Shown here: in pieces, positions 15,125 to 25,277 of the stretch | Position numbering within the stretch: position 1 is the stretch's first letter | Layout: the number at the start of each line of letters is the position of its first letter | Virus record (IMG/VR): IMGVR_UViG_3300027969_000001 | Span: 94,715 to 158,714 of that record | DNA from: a virus | Strand: one strand, 5' to 3' | DNA: 64,000 nucleotides | Position numbers and translations under genes: made by a program | Notes under the pieces: generated by a model | Databases searched by the model: none | Seen by the model: only the letters and a program-made list of their open reading frames with translations | Told to the model about the DNA's origin: nothing

Positions 15125-15628
15125 TTATTTTTCCTCTATTTGTTTGAGAATTCTCATGGCAGTCCATGCTTTATTCTTGTCGCTTAATGTCTTGAATGAC
15201 AGATTTCCTATATCAGACTGTACCATCTCGCCACAACATGAATTGGATAGCTGCAAATTGCGTAATTGTTTATTAAGGAATGACTCAACTGCGTCAGATT
15301 TTGACTTAATATTTCTGGCGTTTCTGCCAAGTGATGTATATATTTTTATACCCTCAAGCATGGTTTTGTCTATGTCAATTGTTTTTGTTATAAACGTTTC
15401 ATACCATTTCCCACTAGTCACAGAATGAGGTGAATCCCATAGGGTTCTATGAAATCTTGAAGACCTCATTTTGGTTAAACCGGAAACCTTTGATGTAAAT
15501 GCAAAAAAATCTACACTTACGGTTCCTCCGTCTTGCTTCTCCACGACTCCATCATCACCGTCTGGGCCGGCATCAAGCACATAGAACAATTTGTCCCCAT
15601 GTATTGAGCCGACCAATACTGCCCTCAT
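15125..15628 (-). CDS. Hypothetical protein, 167 aa
   Basis: An unknown protein starting with a strand-rich block (RAVLVGSIHGDKLFYVLDAG). It is followed by a patterned central segment with RSSRFHRTLWDSPHSVTSG and KWYETFITKTIDIDK, then a helical C-terminus. A CC pair is present at NSCCGEM. The start overlaps the giant gene's stop as ATGA, so it is translationally coupled to the 2645-residue protein and may act with it. No catalytic motif is recognised. Confidence 0.7.
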   Translation of the reverse strand: MRAVLVGSIHGDKLFYVLDAGPDGDDGVVEKQDGGTVSVDFFAFTSKVSGLTKMRSSRFHRTLWDSPHSVTSGKWYETFITKTIDIDKTMLEGIKIYTSLGRNARNIKSKSDAVESFLNKQLRNLQLSNSCCGEMVQSDIGNLSFKTLSDKNKAWTAMRILKQIEEK

Positions 15629-18600
15629 CGTGGCCTTCTTAGATTTGTTATAAGTTCTGGTTTCCCACCCTTACGCATTTCTTTTAAGGCTTTTTCAGCT
15701 TGTTCCTGTATGTCAAACATTATTTCGTTACGCAATATGGATTCCATATTTGCTGACGGTGAAACATTTTTTGCAATAATTCGTGGATTTTCTATATTGA
15801 TTCCATCTGGGTGGGCAATTCGTATATTATTAAAACCAAGTTTATTGAATTTATCTTTAACTCCTTGAGCTGCCCGATACTCCCGAAGCATTTGCATATT
15901 TTGTGAGTTCATTTTCCCGGCACCACCAAGAGAGTAAAAGTAATCTATTTCTTCTTGGGAAAATCCGCTTGCTCTTAACTTTTCAGAAATAGTTTTTGTA
16001 TTGACCACATCGGATATGTCTACATTGCTTGACATTTCTTTGATTTTTGAATACGGGTAGTTTATTTGCTCGACTTCATCTTTATCAAAGCCACCAAGAA
16101 TCTGTGCCTCAAATGGAACACGCTTCCTGTCCGCTGTATCGAGTTTTTTAACTGGAGCCATTTTGCCGTCATCAGATAGTCCTGCATTTACATGTGCAAA
16201 GTTTCCATCCATGCCGGCCCCCATTAAATGAAGTGTTGCATCCATATTATTGTTTTTGTTGTTCTTACCTTCTGCGTTTATTGTTGCGTCAAGAATGTCA
16301 TGCTTATTAATTGAGTTAAGTTTTACTGGTCTATGAGACGTATTCATTGCTTCTCCGCGCCCATAAGACGTACGGTTGGAAACGCCAGATTTAAGTACGA
16401 CCTCTATGTCTCCGAGGGAAGTAAGACCGTCCCCGACTATGTCTTTATCGCCTATTTCAAATATGGCGTCATTTGAAACGTTCCCCTTATTTGCGGCTGT
16501 TGCTCTGCGTATTTTTTCATCAACATGGGATTTGTGTACAAGATATCCAGAAACTGGCATTGTCTCGTTGGATACGTCTGGCGGTATACCAATTCTTGAA
16601 TAGTACTCACGAGATAGTTTTTCATTTGCCATTCCAACCGAAGCCCCTGAAGAAAACTTCGCTGCAATAGGACCAGACGTCCAACCCCGCTGTTTGTTTA
16701 TTCTTCCAAATTTTCCTGCAGTGCGTTGGCTTGTGGGTGATAGTTTTTCTGCGTCTTTAGAGACCGTGGCAACTCTCATAAACGCATCTGATGCATCCTT
16801 GTAGGCGTTGGCTATTTTTGTTTTTTCTTCAACAGACATTGTTCCTGGTTGAATGTTCTTAATAGTGGAAAGCATTTCAGATTCTGTTATTTCTCCACGC
16901 CTATGAAGGTCCCTGATTGCTATTTCTGCTAATTCTGGAGCAGAATGACGGGATATATCATTAGCGAGCTGGTCGAGCTCGTAATGATAGGTTTGAATAG
17001 CGGAACGATGTGATTCCCAGATAGCATCCCTTATGGGCCTGCGGTAAGAGCTATTTATATTTGATTTCTTTAATGCTGAATTGACTGCACCGTTAACTGC
17101 ACGTCTTTTACTTCTTCCAGAAAGGTCACCATTTTCGATGCGTACTGGCTGGGGTGAACTTTTCTTAGCATTCTTGTCTTTTTCCCATCCCTCTTGGAGC
17201 ATGGCTTGAACTATGGATTCGCGTTTTTTGCTGGCTTTTTTGACTGCATCCAATTCTCTTGTCAGCTGTTTATCAGCATTAAATGGTTCCCCATACATGT
17301 CTTCATAAGATTTTCCGCCCTCGTAAACTTCATAGGCATCATGTACCGCTTTTGCTTCAGGAGTACCATCAAGTCGACGAGCAACCTCTGCCCCAAATGT
17401 GTCGCCTTCATCCCAACCGGCAATGGGAGCCTTTCCTCTTCCTCTTCCAGTAAGAGCATCAGATAAACCACTTGATAATTTATTTATTTTTTCTTCTACG
17501 GTTTTGGGAGCGGAACCAAGACGTGCTTCTTCGATAACTGCAGCGTTGTATGCTGTCTCTCTTGCTGCAGACGCCTCGGAAAGTAGGCGACGGTCATACG
17601 CTATGCTCTGCCGTTCAGAAAGTCGCGCGGCATAATCTGGATTTCTTGATAGGCCAACTGAACCAAGTTTGATAAAACTGCCTCCGGCGTACATTTCATC
17701 CACAAGACCTGGAGCGTCTTTTTCTAGAACCTTAGCCTTAGAAACAATATCCTCATCACTTATTGAATCTATAGTTCCAACTTTCCATTTATCTTCAACT
17801 CCAAGTTTTGCAGCTTTTATGCCCCACTCACCTTGGAATACTTTTCCTAAAGTCAATCCTTCTACAATGTCCGTCTGAACTTCATTTACATTCAATGGGA
17901 GTTGCAGCTCTTTAGGTAGTGAACGATTGGCAACTATTATTGCAGCCCATCTGTGGTGACCATCAAGTATGTATTTGTCTTCTGTTGCAAGTATTGGGCT
18001 CATGAACCATAATTTGCTCATTGCTTCATCGTACGCTTTTTTAAATTCTGGGGTTCCCCTAACAAGACCAGAATCTTCTAATTTTTTTACTTGTTTAAAA
18101 ACATCTTTGGTAATATCTTCGTTAGTACTATCAACTTTTGAAGCAACAAGCTGCCTCTGGGAAGGCTGATACGTGGTTGGGTCTGCTGCTTTTGTTATTA
18201 CGCCATCCCTGCCATCTTCCGTCTTGATTTGTTCTTTCAGAAATTCTATAAATGGCATTTCAAGGTTTACTTCTACGTCTTGCCAATTTGTATTGTCATA
18301 TAACCATTGTTTTTCGTCTTCAGGTAATGCTAGGAAAGTGGCGCGATGTTCTGCTACTGTTTTTTTAGTGAGTTCGTTTTCGGTATTGTGTTTTTCACCA
18401 ATAGTTTTATAAACAAAAGCAGTTTGTTGTTGGGGAGTCATTGCAGATTTTCCATCAGCAATCAATTTTTGATTTTCTTTTTCTATTTCCGCCACATATC
18501 TTTGCTCTATTTCGATATTTTGCTTAACGGCATCACCTTTGTTGCCTAATGGGGCCCACTTCCCAGCAGCTTTGCCGTCTTTAAGCATTCTGATAGCCAC

Positions 18601-21600
18601 AGAGTCGTGTCCAGTAGTTCGACCATTCGTCTGCGGCATGTCTTCACGAGCTATACCTATGTGTCCAGAGCAAAGAAGGTTATTCTCTGGGTTATAAAGC
18701 ATACATAGGTCTGCCTGATGTTTTTCTTTGTATTGACGCTTTGCCTCGGCAATCATTTCAGGACTTTTTAAATCTTCGTCAGAGTTAATTTTTTCAAATT
18801 CTGATTTAAATTTAAGCCATTCGGGGTGTTCGTTTTCAATTTGATTGGCTGCTTCTTGCTTAACAAGTTCTTCAAATTGTTTTTGAGCTTGCTCAGTAAG
18901 TCTTACATCTTCATGTTTTACCATCACATGATGACCTGCCATCATTAGCGCAAGAGCGTCCTCGACTTTATCTACTTCATATAGGTGTGAAGATTTTTCA
19001 CTTACAGACTTTTGACCAGACCTTCTGACGGTTCCACCAAAAAACGATGACAGCTCTTCTTCGGACATGGTTTCAATATCTTTGCCATTATCGGCTATTT
19101 TTTTAAAAGTTTCCAAAGCAGATTCAGCAATAGCTTTTTCTTTTTTCCCTCTTTCGGCTACCTGTTCAGCGGAGTCGGAGACACCAGAACTGAGTCTCCC
19201 AGCTCTTGCTGCTGGGTCCATACCGGCAAGTCTTTCAACTCTTCTACTACCACTAGAAACCTGAGGACCTACGCTGGATGCCCGCATGGTGCCGTCGGCA
19301 AGGAACTTTTCTAGGTCAGGTTCACGCATTCTCACCCTGACTCTTCTGTCAAATCCGTTATGCATCTGAAAGGCAGCGGTTTCCAGGTCTGAAATTATTT
19401 GCTCGTGAGACTGGGTCGAAAGTTTTTTAACAACAGCACTATCAAGTGATGAAATAGATAGCGCTTCGTGCTCGCCTGAACCAGAACCGGATATCACCTT
19501 ACGAAGTTCTACCGAACGGTCTTTTATTCTTCCGTTTCTTTGTGTAGTTCTTGCTTCCCGGGTCATTGCTGGTCCGAATACGTCGGAGTGGCCAGAAGAA
19601 AGTTTTCTAGCAACTTCCGACGCAGGACGGCCTCCTCTTTCTGCTGAAGTTTTACTTATAGATTCTAAATATGTTGGAAGCTCTGTTGGGGCTTCGCCAA
19701 ATACTCCACCCTTATCGACTACGTCAGAAAGAACTGTCCTGCTTGTTTCTTTAACAGAATCCGCATCGTCAGAGCGTGAGCCAGGAAGAGGGGAATCGTG
19801 TCTGGTTACTGCGTAGTTGTCTGCAAAGGTTTTAAGCTTTCTTGAAGCACCTTTACGCCATGCAGCATCATCAGTGCCCGATGCTATCGATGTAGCCATC
19901 GAATCAAGGACTTCAACGGTTCCTTTTTGCTCGGCAATTTCTATGCGAATAGTTCCGTCAGCTTCTCTTCCAACAATTCTAATTTTTCCTGGAGGCATAA
20001 CGACAGTTTGGTCTCCACTATCTCCAATATTGGGAAATATTCCCCTGTCTTTTGCTTTAGCAACAATAACTACGCGCTGTTTTACTTTTCCTGTTTCTTC
20101 ATTTATCTTGGTAGCTTCATCAATAACAGTTTTTTTCTGACCTTTAGAAATCACTCGGCCACTTAATAGTCCGTCGTTTTCTATCTCCCTACCTATGGAA
20201 ACTCCCGTGAAAATAGTAGGGTCAAATTCCATTACTGTTTCTATATCTAGCTGCTCTCCAAGTGAGGAAACTTCCATTGCCTCAAGTGTGGGAACTAGTA
20301 TGTTTTTGATTTGGTCATCGAAAGAAGCTTCACTACTAGATTTATCATCTATTGGAAGTGCAAGACGTTTTAATCGAGCATTTTTTCTGTTTGCAGCCCT
20401 ACCTACGGATATTTGCTTAGATGGCTCTAGCGCACCAGCTAACCCATCAGTATCGAATGTGCCCATCTCTTTAACGGCATCAGATTGTTCTTTTGTTATT
20501 TTTCTACGGAGCCGTGCTCTTTGCTTTTTACCCATATCTCGAGCTTCGGTAGCTGATGCTACTTTCCGTGATGCTCGTGGCTTAGGCGAAAGTACAGTTT
20601 CAACTTTCCCATCAAGCTCCATCAGGATTTGCGCAGTGGTTCTCTTATCGCCGGCGTCTTTTATAGATTTTGCATACTGGTTTCTGAGAAGGTCAAGTTC
20701 CTCTGCTTTATCCATGAGGTCTTTGTCTAGTGCTGCAATATCGACAACAGTTAATTCACCATCTGGAACGGTTTCTACGTCGGCTGGAACATAGGAAGCA
20801 ATTGAATTTTCTATATCTTTAATCAGTAATGAATGGTCAGCTATCTTGCGAACTAATTCTTTTTCTGACATCGAAGAAGCAAGTCCCTTTAGGTCATCAA
20901 GAGCTGCGGCCCTAGAAGCGGCCTCTATCTCTTCTGGAGCATAAAGACCGTGAGCATCTCTAACTTCTTTTACTCTCTCTTCAAATCTAGCCAACTCAGT
21001 TTTTGAACCAACGCCATGTTCTTTTCGCCATATTTTTTTGGCGTCTTCATACATTTTGTCGTAAAATTCAAATTCTTTTTGTGCAGAATCAAAAGCGGGA
21101 GAAGTTATGTCATCTATAGAATCCATTTTTGCTGAAGCATTATCACGCTGTGCTGCAACTAGTGCTGCGTTGTTTATCATGTCTTCTTCTGGGAGCTCCT
21201 TAAAAGCTTCACTGAAAGACTTAAGGGCTGCGCGTCGTTCTTCTGAGGTTCTTTCTCCAACTGAAATCAACTCTTCCGCCATGTCTTCCGCGGGCATATC
21301 CGGAACAGCGTCTCCAGATACGTCTGGAATAAAATCTCCACCAGCATCACCGCTTGGAATAATTGAAGAAACTATGGCTCTATCTTCAGCTGCCGCCCTC
21401 ATGGAGACATTGTCCATCCATTCAAGTGCTGCATCAATATCTTCGCCGTAAATTATTCCCTGTTCACGAAGCGCCCAAAGCTCTGCGCATACTTCTAGGG
21501 CCCAGTGCTCTCCGCCTTTTCTGTACACATCCCCTGGGTAGCTACCAGCAAGAGCTGATACAACTTCAATTCTGCTTAATGCTCCATTAAGTGCTTCAAT

Positions 21601-23562
21601 GTTTATATCATCAGCAACATCTATCATGATGTTGGGCCAGTCGTAGCTCGTTATCTGAGTAAAATCAGTAACAGTTCTGTATCTCCCCGTAAACATTCCC
21701 GTTTTTTTGTCATATTCCGGAATGCGGATTGAACCACCAGCCATTAGTTCTGCTTCAATATGGTCCATAAATGCTTGGTACTGAAGTGTGTGAGAAATTT
21801 CGTGGAATATCTGCTGGCGCATGTACGATTTTTCGCCATCAATCAAACCGGCCATACCTCGTGCCGTGTGGTCGGCGTTGACGAGGAAATCTGCAACTGT
21901 TGCCCGTGCTTCAGCGTCAGTAGAGGCTCCAACTGCAGCTACCGAAAGTCTTTGATTTGGGCGCAACGATGGAAGTAGTGACTCTTGCCCAGACATGCTG
22001 TTGTGCATGTTTAGGGAGATTATGTATTTTCCACCTACGTACCTTGTACTCATTTCGTCAGTGCTCGAGTTGTCATACTCCATGACGTTTGTGCGGCGCA
22101 TCGTTGTTGGGGATTTTACATACTGGTCCAGAAGTCCCTCTAGGACTGCGCGCTCAGTGCTGTAGTACCTAGATACGTCTGCTTTTAAAACAATATCTTG
22201 TTCTTCTTTAGTTAAGTCTCTCCATCCTTTTACGGACTGTAGTCTTGCTTGGCAAAACTGCTCAACTTCAACCGGAGTAAGCATTGCTCCATCGGCTCCA
22301 CCACGCTGATGAACGAGCCTTATGTCCCAACCAAGAGAGGGGTCAGAAGCCGCTAAAGCGCGAAGCGCATCAAACCCCTGCTTAAGGTCTTCATTTGTTG
22401 CTCGTGCAGTTTCACTTCTATCAACGCCGAGAGAATCAAGTATCGATGAAACACGGGCATCTGTTTGTAACATTCTGTCCTGTGCTCTTATTGCGCCATT
22501 CTTAAACCATCTCTGGTTTTCTGGCATCTCAATACTTCGCCAGTCAGGCGTGTCTACGCGTTCTCCAGTTATGGAGTCGTACCAGACAGTTCTTCCGAGT
22601 TTTGCCAAATAAGAAGGGCTCGGTATTTCGCCAGGAACCCTGTCTGCCATTGGGTCGTATCTTTGGGAGCTCCAGTTGCCGTTAAATACCCCATCAAAGA
22701 AACGTTGAGCAGTGGTTCTGGTCCCCTGTAGTTTCCCGTCAGCGGTGGCTGTTTGCGCCATTCTTGCAGCAAATCTACCGAACTTAGACGGACTAAAGCC
22801 AAAACAGTTTGTCCCATACATGTCCGTAAACTGATTTGCGGCCGGCGTCCCTGGAGGGCATCTGAACTTATTTAGCTCGTCTTTTATTACTCCAAATGCG
22901 GCAGCCGCACGTGAAGCCAGGTTTCCCCCGGGAATACTGGAGCCTATTCTTTCCCCAGGAAGAATCTTTACTTCGGGGTCGAGCTTGTTTCCTGTTTCGC
23001 GACGCTTTTCTCCAACTGTTAATCCAGAAGTTATTGAGAACGGGTTGACTACTCGTCCAGACTCTGGGACAATATCGTCAGTACGTGGATTGACATCGTA
23101 TACGGTTAGTTCTACGGATGGTTTTTTTATTATCTGATTTAGTTCGTCTTGAAAAGAACTTGACTTTGGCTCTTTATCAGCAAGCCAGCCAAAGTTTGGT
23201 TTTTCTTCCAAGCCATGAATACTTGAGTATGAAGGAAAAAGTTGAAGGTGTTTTCCTTCTTCCCATGTCTCGTCTGGCATGAATCTTTCGCCAGTAGGAA
23301 GAGATTCCATCCCAGGAATTGACCCGCCGCGCATGTCGCGCTTTTTGCCATCAGTATTATCTTTGTCTACGCCTCCACCAAGAGGAGTTCCATCAAGTGC
23401 TTTGATAGATATATCTGCGTATAGACGCTCAGTAGCAGAACTTATTGCAATTGATTTTCTGAACGAGACAGCAGTCTTGTTTATGTCTTTACAGCAAGAC
23501 GTAGGCACTATTAAGCGCGCAGATAATATTACTCGTTCACGGACTATTGAATCACCCGTCAT
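15625..23562 (-). CDS. Giant polyvalent protein 1: zincin metallopeptidase and ParB-like domains
   Basis: A 2645-residue protein. The N-terminal third has FRCPPGTPAANQFTD...NCFGF, then a zinc metallopeptidase site HEISH (587-591) with a downstream GGEHWALEVCAELWA helix (from about 685) that may give the third ligand. Residues 860-1300 are largely charged and helical. A ParB/sulfiredoxin-like site YILDGHHRWAA lies at about 1865-1874. The final 340 residues form a patterned domain (SGYLVHKSH, DIVGDGLTSLGDIEVVL, SYGRGEAMN) of unknown function. Four [LF]SSG motifs (1321, 1457, 2029, 2303) divide the protein into five segments, possible protease products. AAGGG lies about 9 nt before ATG 23562. 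It resembles the polyvalent proteins described for phages and conjugative elements, thought to be delivered with DNA. Confidence 0.85.
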   Translation of the reverse strand: MTGDSIVRERVILSARLIVPTSCCKDINKTAVSFRKSIAISSATERLYADISIKALDGTPLGGGVDKDNTDGKKRDMRGGSIPGMESLPTGERFMPDETWEEGKHLQLFPSYSSIHGLEEKPNFGWLADKEPKSSSFQDELNQIIKKPSVELTVYDVNPRTDDIVPESGRVVNPFSITSGLTVGEKRRETGNKLDPEVKILPGERIGSSIPGGNLASRAAAAFGVIKDELNKFRCPPGTPAANQFTDMYGTNCFGFSPSKFGRFAARMAQTATADGKLQGTRTTAQRFFDGVFNGNWSSQRYDPMADRVPGEIPSPSYLAKLGRTVWYDSITGERVDTPDWRSIEMPENQRWFKNGAIRAQDRMLQTDARVSSILDSLGVDRSETARATNEDLKQGFDALRALAASDPSLGWDIRLVHQRGGADGAMLTPVEVEQFCQARLQSVKGWRDLTKEEQDIVLKADVSRYYSTERAVLEGLLDQYVKSPTTMRRTNVMEYDNSSTDEMSTRYVGGKYIISLNMHNSMSGQESLLPSLRPNQRLSVAAVGASTDAEARATVADFLVNADHTARGMAGLIDGEKSYMRQQIFHEISHTLQYQAFMDHIEAELMAGGSIRIPEYDKKTGMFTGRYRTVTDFTQITSYDWPNIMIDVADDINIEALNGALSRIEVVSALAGSYPGDVYRKGGEHWALEVCAELWALREQGIIYGEDIDAALEWMDNVSMRAAAEDRAIVSSIIPSGDAGGDFIPDVSGDAVPDMPAEDMAEELISVGERTSEERRAALKSFSEAFKELPEEDMINNAALVAAQRDNASAKMDSIDDITSPAFDSAQKEFEFYDKMYEDAKKIWRKEHGVGSKTELARFEERVKEVRDAHGLYAPEEIEAASRAAALDDLKGLASSMSEKELVRKIADHSLLIKDIENSIASYVPADVETVPDGELTVVDIAALDKDLMDKAEELDLLRNQYAKSIKDAGDKRTTAQILMELDGKVETVLSPKPRASRKVASATEARDMGKKQRARLRRKITKEQSDAVKEMGTFDTDGLAGALEPSKQISVGRAANRKNARLKRLALPIDDKSSSEASFDDQIKNILVPTLEAMEVSSLGEQLDIETVMEFDPTIFTGVSIGREIENDGLLSGRVISKGQKKTVIDEATKINEETGKVKQRVVIVAKAKDRGIFPNIGDSGDQTVVMPPGKIRIVGREADGTIRIEIAEQKGTVEVLDSMATSIASGTDDAAWRKGASRKLKTFADNYAVTRHDSPLPGSRSDDADSVKETSRTVLSDVVDKGGVFGEAPTELPTYLESISKTSAERGGRPASEVARKLSSGHSDVFGPAMTREARTTQRNGRIKDRSVELRKVISGSGSGEHEALSISSLDSAVVKKLSTQSHEQIISDLETAAFQMHNGFDRRVRVRMREPDLEKFLADGTMRASSVGPQVSSGSRRVERLAGMDPAARAGRLSSGVSDSAEQVAERGKKEKAIAESALETFKKIADNGKDIETMSEEELSSFFGGTVRRSGQKSVSEKSSHLYEVDKVEDALALMMAGHHVMVKHEDVRLTEQAQKQFEELVKQEAANQIENEHPEWLKFKSEFEKINSDEDLKSPEMIAEAKRQYKEKHQADLCMLYNPENNLLCSGHIGIAREDMPQTNGRTTGHDSVAIRMLKDGKAAGKWAPLGNKGDAVKQNIEIEQRYVAEIEKENQKLIADGKSAMTPQQQTAFVYKTIGEKHNTENELTKKTVAEHRATFLALPEDEKQWLYDNTNWQDVEVNLEMPFIEFLKEQIKTEDGRDGVITKAADPTTYQPSQRQLVASKVDSTNEDITKDVFKQVKKLEDSGLVRGTPEFKKAYDEAMSKLWFMSPILATEDKYILDGHHRWAAIIVANRSLPKELQLPLNVNEVQTDIVEGLTLGKVFQGEWGIKAAKLGVEDKWKVGTIDSISDEDIVSKAKVLEKDAPGLVDEMYAGGSFIKLGSVGLSRNPDYAARLSERQSIAYDRRLLSEASAARETAYNAAVIEEARLGSAPKTVEEKINKLSSGLSDALTGRGRGKAPIAGWDEGDTFGAEVARRLDGTPEAKAVHDAYEVYEGGKSYEDMYGEPFNADKQLTRELDAVKKASKKRESIVQAMLQEGWEKDKNAKKSSPQPVRIENGDLSGRSKRRAVNGAVNSALKKSNINSSYRRPIRDAIWESHRSAIQTYHYELDQLANDISRHSAPELAEIAIRDLHRRGEITESEMLSTIKNIQPGTMSVEEKTKIANAYKDASDAFMRVATVSKDAEKLSPTSQRTAGKFGRINKQRGWTSGPIAAKFSSGASVGMANEKLSREYYSRIGIPPDVSNETMPVSGYLVHKSHVDEKIRRATAANKGNVSNDAIFEIGDKDIVGDGLTSLGDIEVVLKSGVSNRTSYGRGEAMNTSHRPVKLNSINKHDILDATINAEGKNNKNNNMDATLHLMGAGMDGNFAHVNAGLSDDGKMAPVKKLDTADRKRVPFEAQILGGFDKDEVEQINYPYSKIKEMSSNVDISDVVNTKTISEKLRASGFSQEEIDYFYSLGGAGKMNSQNMQMLREYRAAQGVKDKFNKLGFNNIRIAHPDGINIENPRIIAKNVSPSANMESILRNEIMFDIQEQAEKALKEMRKGGKPELITNLRRPR
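16645..16656 (-). other. FSSG motif, giant protein 1 residues 2303-2306
   Basis: K-FSSG-A context, just before the conserved C-terminal domain. Putative processing site or linker. Confidence 0.4.
17467..17478 (-). other. LSSG motif, giant protein 1 residues 2029-2032
   Basis: K-LSSG-LSD context, following the ParB-like segment. Putative processing site. Confidence 0.45.
19183..19194 (-). other. LSSG motif, giant protein 1 residues 1457-1460
   Basis: R-LSSG-VSD context, between a short basic segment and the ParB-containing segment. Putative processing site. Confidence 0.45.
19591..19602 (-). other. LSSG motif, giant protein 1 residues 1321-1324
   Basis: K-LSSG-HSD context; ends the zincin/coiled-coil segment. 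Putative processing site. Confidence 0.45.
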
Positions 23563-23576
23563 GCCGGGGTCCCTTT

Positions 23577-25277
23577 TTAAAATTCGTCGTCGAGAGTGTC
23601 TTCGAGCAACTGGAACTCGACAAGTGCTGCCATGAATTCTGCTTCATTGAGTGAGTCGCCCTTCTCTTCCGTACCAGCTAGCCAGCTTGCTGGCACAAGA
23701 CTCTCAAGCTTGAGAGCGCGAGCGCGCTTCATGATGTGCTTCTTGGTCGCGTCTTTGTCTTTTGCTCGCCCAAATGCCTGAATAGCATTACGGAGGTCTG
23801 ACTCTTTAACGATTGGGTAAGAACCGTCAGGCATTGCTTCGCCTGTTTTGGCTAAGTCAAAACGTCTTGTCTCTGAAAAAGCTCTCTTGAGTGCGATTTC
23901 GGCTGCTTCTGCTTCAATTGAAGCAGCTTCATCCTGTTCATATTTGTCGTAACCCAAAATTTCTCCATCTAGTGCAACGAAAACGTCGTATGACTTCCCG
24001 TCGAATCCTTCAATCTCTACTGCGTAGGAATCAAAGCCTTCGAAAACGTCTGGTTCAACAGCAACAACATGACCGTCAATTGATTTGACTGCAATTTCAG
24101 CAGCTTCGGTAAAGTCGATTAGTTTGTAACCACCGAAGTCTGATTTTTGCTCAAACTCAGCGTTGTCAAGCTTATGGAAACCCATAACCTCAGCACTTGT
24201 TCCATCAATGAATACTTCTTTAACAGAACCATCTTTTGTCTGAACATCAACTACGAACATGTCAGCATCAGATGAGTAACCAGAATCGATAACGACCCCG
24301 TTAAACATCTTCTCTGCAAGACCTTCTACGTGAAGAATTCCTGGCATTCCCTTTTCCGCAACACAACCGCCTGGGCAGTCATCACAAACCGGAGTTGAGC
24401 TATTATAGCCCTTGCGCTCTAGGGCACAAACGTAACCCTTGGTTCCCATTTCTGCTTCATCAATTCCCATTGATTTAATTCTCATAGAACGAATTTCTTC
24501 CCACTCTGGGTCGTTGGCAGAGAATGACTTTTCAGCCATCATGTCGTCTTCTTCGTCATCCACTTCTTCGCCAGTTTCAGGCATTTGAAGTTTTTTCTTC
24601 TTGAGTGGCATGCCGTTTTCATCTTCTTCTTCTTCATCTATGCCGCCGTCGAGAGCATCTTCTGCGTCAGCCATGCCCTTCTTCTTAATAGGCATACCGT
24701 TTTCGTCTTCTTCGATTTCTTCGTCAGCTGGACCATCCGCTACATAAGCTGGGTCGACAACAAGGTTAGGGGTACCCTTCATGGCTCCGGTCTGACGTAC
24801 TGGGACTCGAGGCTTTCCCGAATCATTATCTCCATCATCCATGGTTGCATCAATCGGGTCACCAACGGTGTCTTCGTAATCGTCGTCCATTCGGTCATCT
24901 TCGCCGTAAGGGACTGTTTCTGCATCTGCAGGAATCGGTTCTTCGTCGTCTTCTGGTTTTGGTTCAAGCTTCATGTCCTCTTCAGGCATATCGTCTTCCA
25001 TGACAGGATTGCCTTCGGCGTCGAGAATAGGGTTACCGTTTTGGTCAAGCTTTGGCTTTTTCTTTGGAGCAGTAGCTCCAGCCATTGGCTGTTCTGGGAC
25101 AATGGATGCTGCAGGCTCTGCTGGGACCATCTTCATTTCCATCGGCATTGCTCCGCACTTAGCGCACAAATCTGCGCCCTTTTCAAAACCGCACTCACTT
25201 ACAGCAAGCGCTTTTGCGCATTTAAGCACGTTTCCATCACTGTCAATGTTGACGGTAGCCTTTTCATCGTAGCTCAT
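23577..25277 (-). CDS. Acidic PepSY-domain protein, possible scaffold
   Basis: A 566-residue protein with three parts. Residues 1-50 carry Cys pairs (KCAKAL, LCAKCGAM). Residues 60-260 are extremely acidic and repetitive, with DENGMPIKKK and DENGMPLKKKK as direct repeats, likely disordered. The C-terminal half has another Cys cluster (CDDCPGGC), two alpha/beta units including AAEIAVKSIDGHVVAVEP...VALDGEILGYDKYE, which reads as a PepSY-like fold, and a final GEAMPDGSYPI...DLRNAIQAFGRAKD...KRARAL domain. From memory the last is a phage domain of unknown function (DUF6582) often seen in head proteins. AGGAG lies 8 nt before ATG. Between portal/protease and capsid, an acidic abundant protein fits a scaffold, but this is inferred. 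Confidence 0.75.
   Translation of the reverse strand: MSYDEKATVNIDSDGNVLKCAKALAVSECGFEKGADLCAKCGAMPMEMKMVPAEPAASIVPEQPMAGATAPKKKPKLDQNGNPILDAEGNPVMEDDMPEEDMKLEPKPEDDEEPIPADAETVPYGEDDRMDDDYEDTVGDPIDATMDDGDNDSGKPRVPVRQTGAMKGTPNLVVDPAYVADGPADEEIEEDENGMPIKKKGMADAEDALDGGIDEEEEDENGMPLKKKKLQMPETGEEVDDEEDDMMAEKSFSANDPEWEEIRSMRIKSMGIDEAEMGTKGYVCALERKGYNSSTPVCDDCPGGCVAEKGMPGILHVEGLAEKMFNGVVIDSGYSSDADMFVVDVQTKDGSVKEVFIDGTSAEVMGFHKLDNAEFEQKSDFGGYKLIDFTEAAEIAVKSIDGHVVAVEPDVFEGFDSYAVEIEGFDGKSYDVFVALDGEILGYDKYEQDEAASIEAEAAEIALKRAFSETRRFDLAKTGEAMPDGSYPIVKESDLRNAIQAFGRAKDKDATKKHIMKRARALKLESLVPASWLAGTEEKGDSLNEAEFMAALVEFQLLEDTLDDEF

Noticed and set aside
20195-20794. A 199-codon plus-strand frame inside the first giant gene
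   Set aside because: Ser/Ala-rich shadow with no start context; the giant frame is continuous across it.
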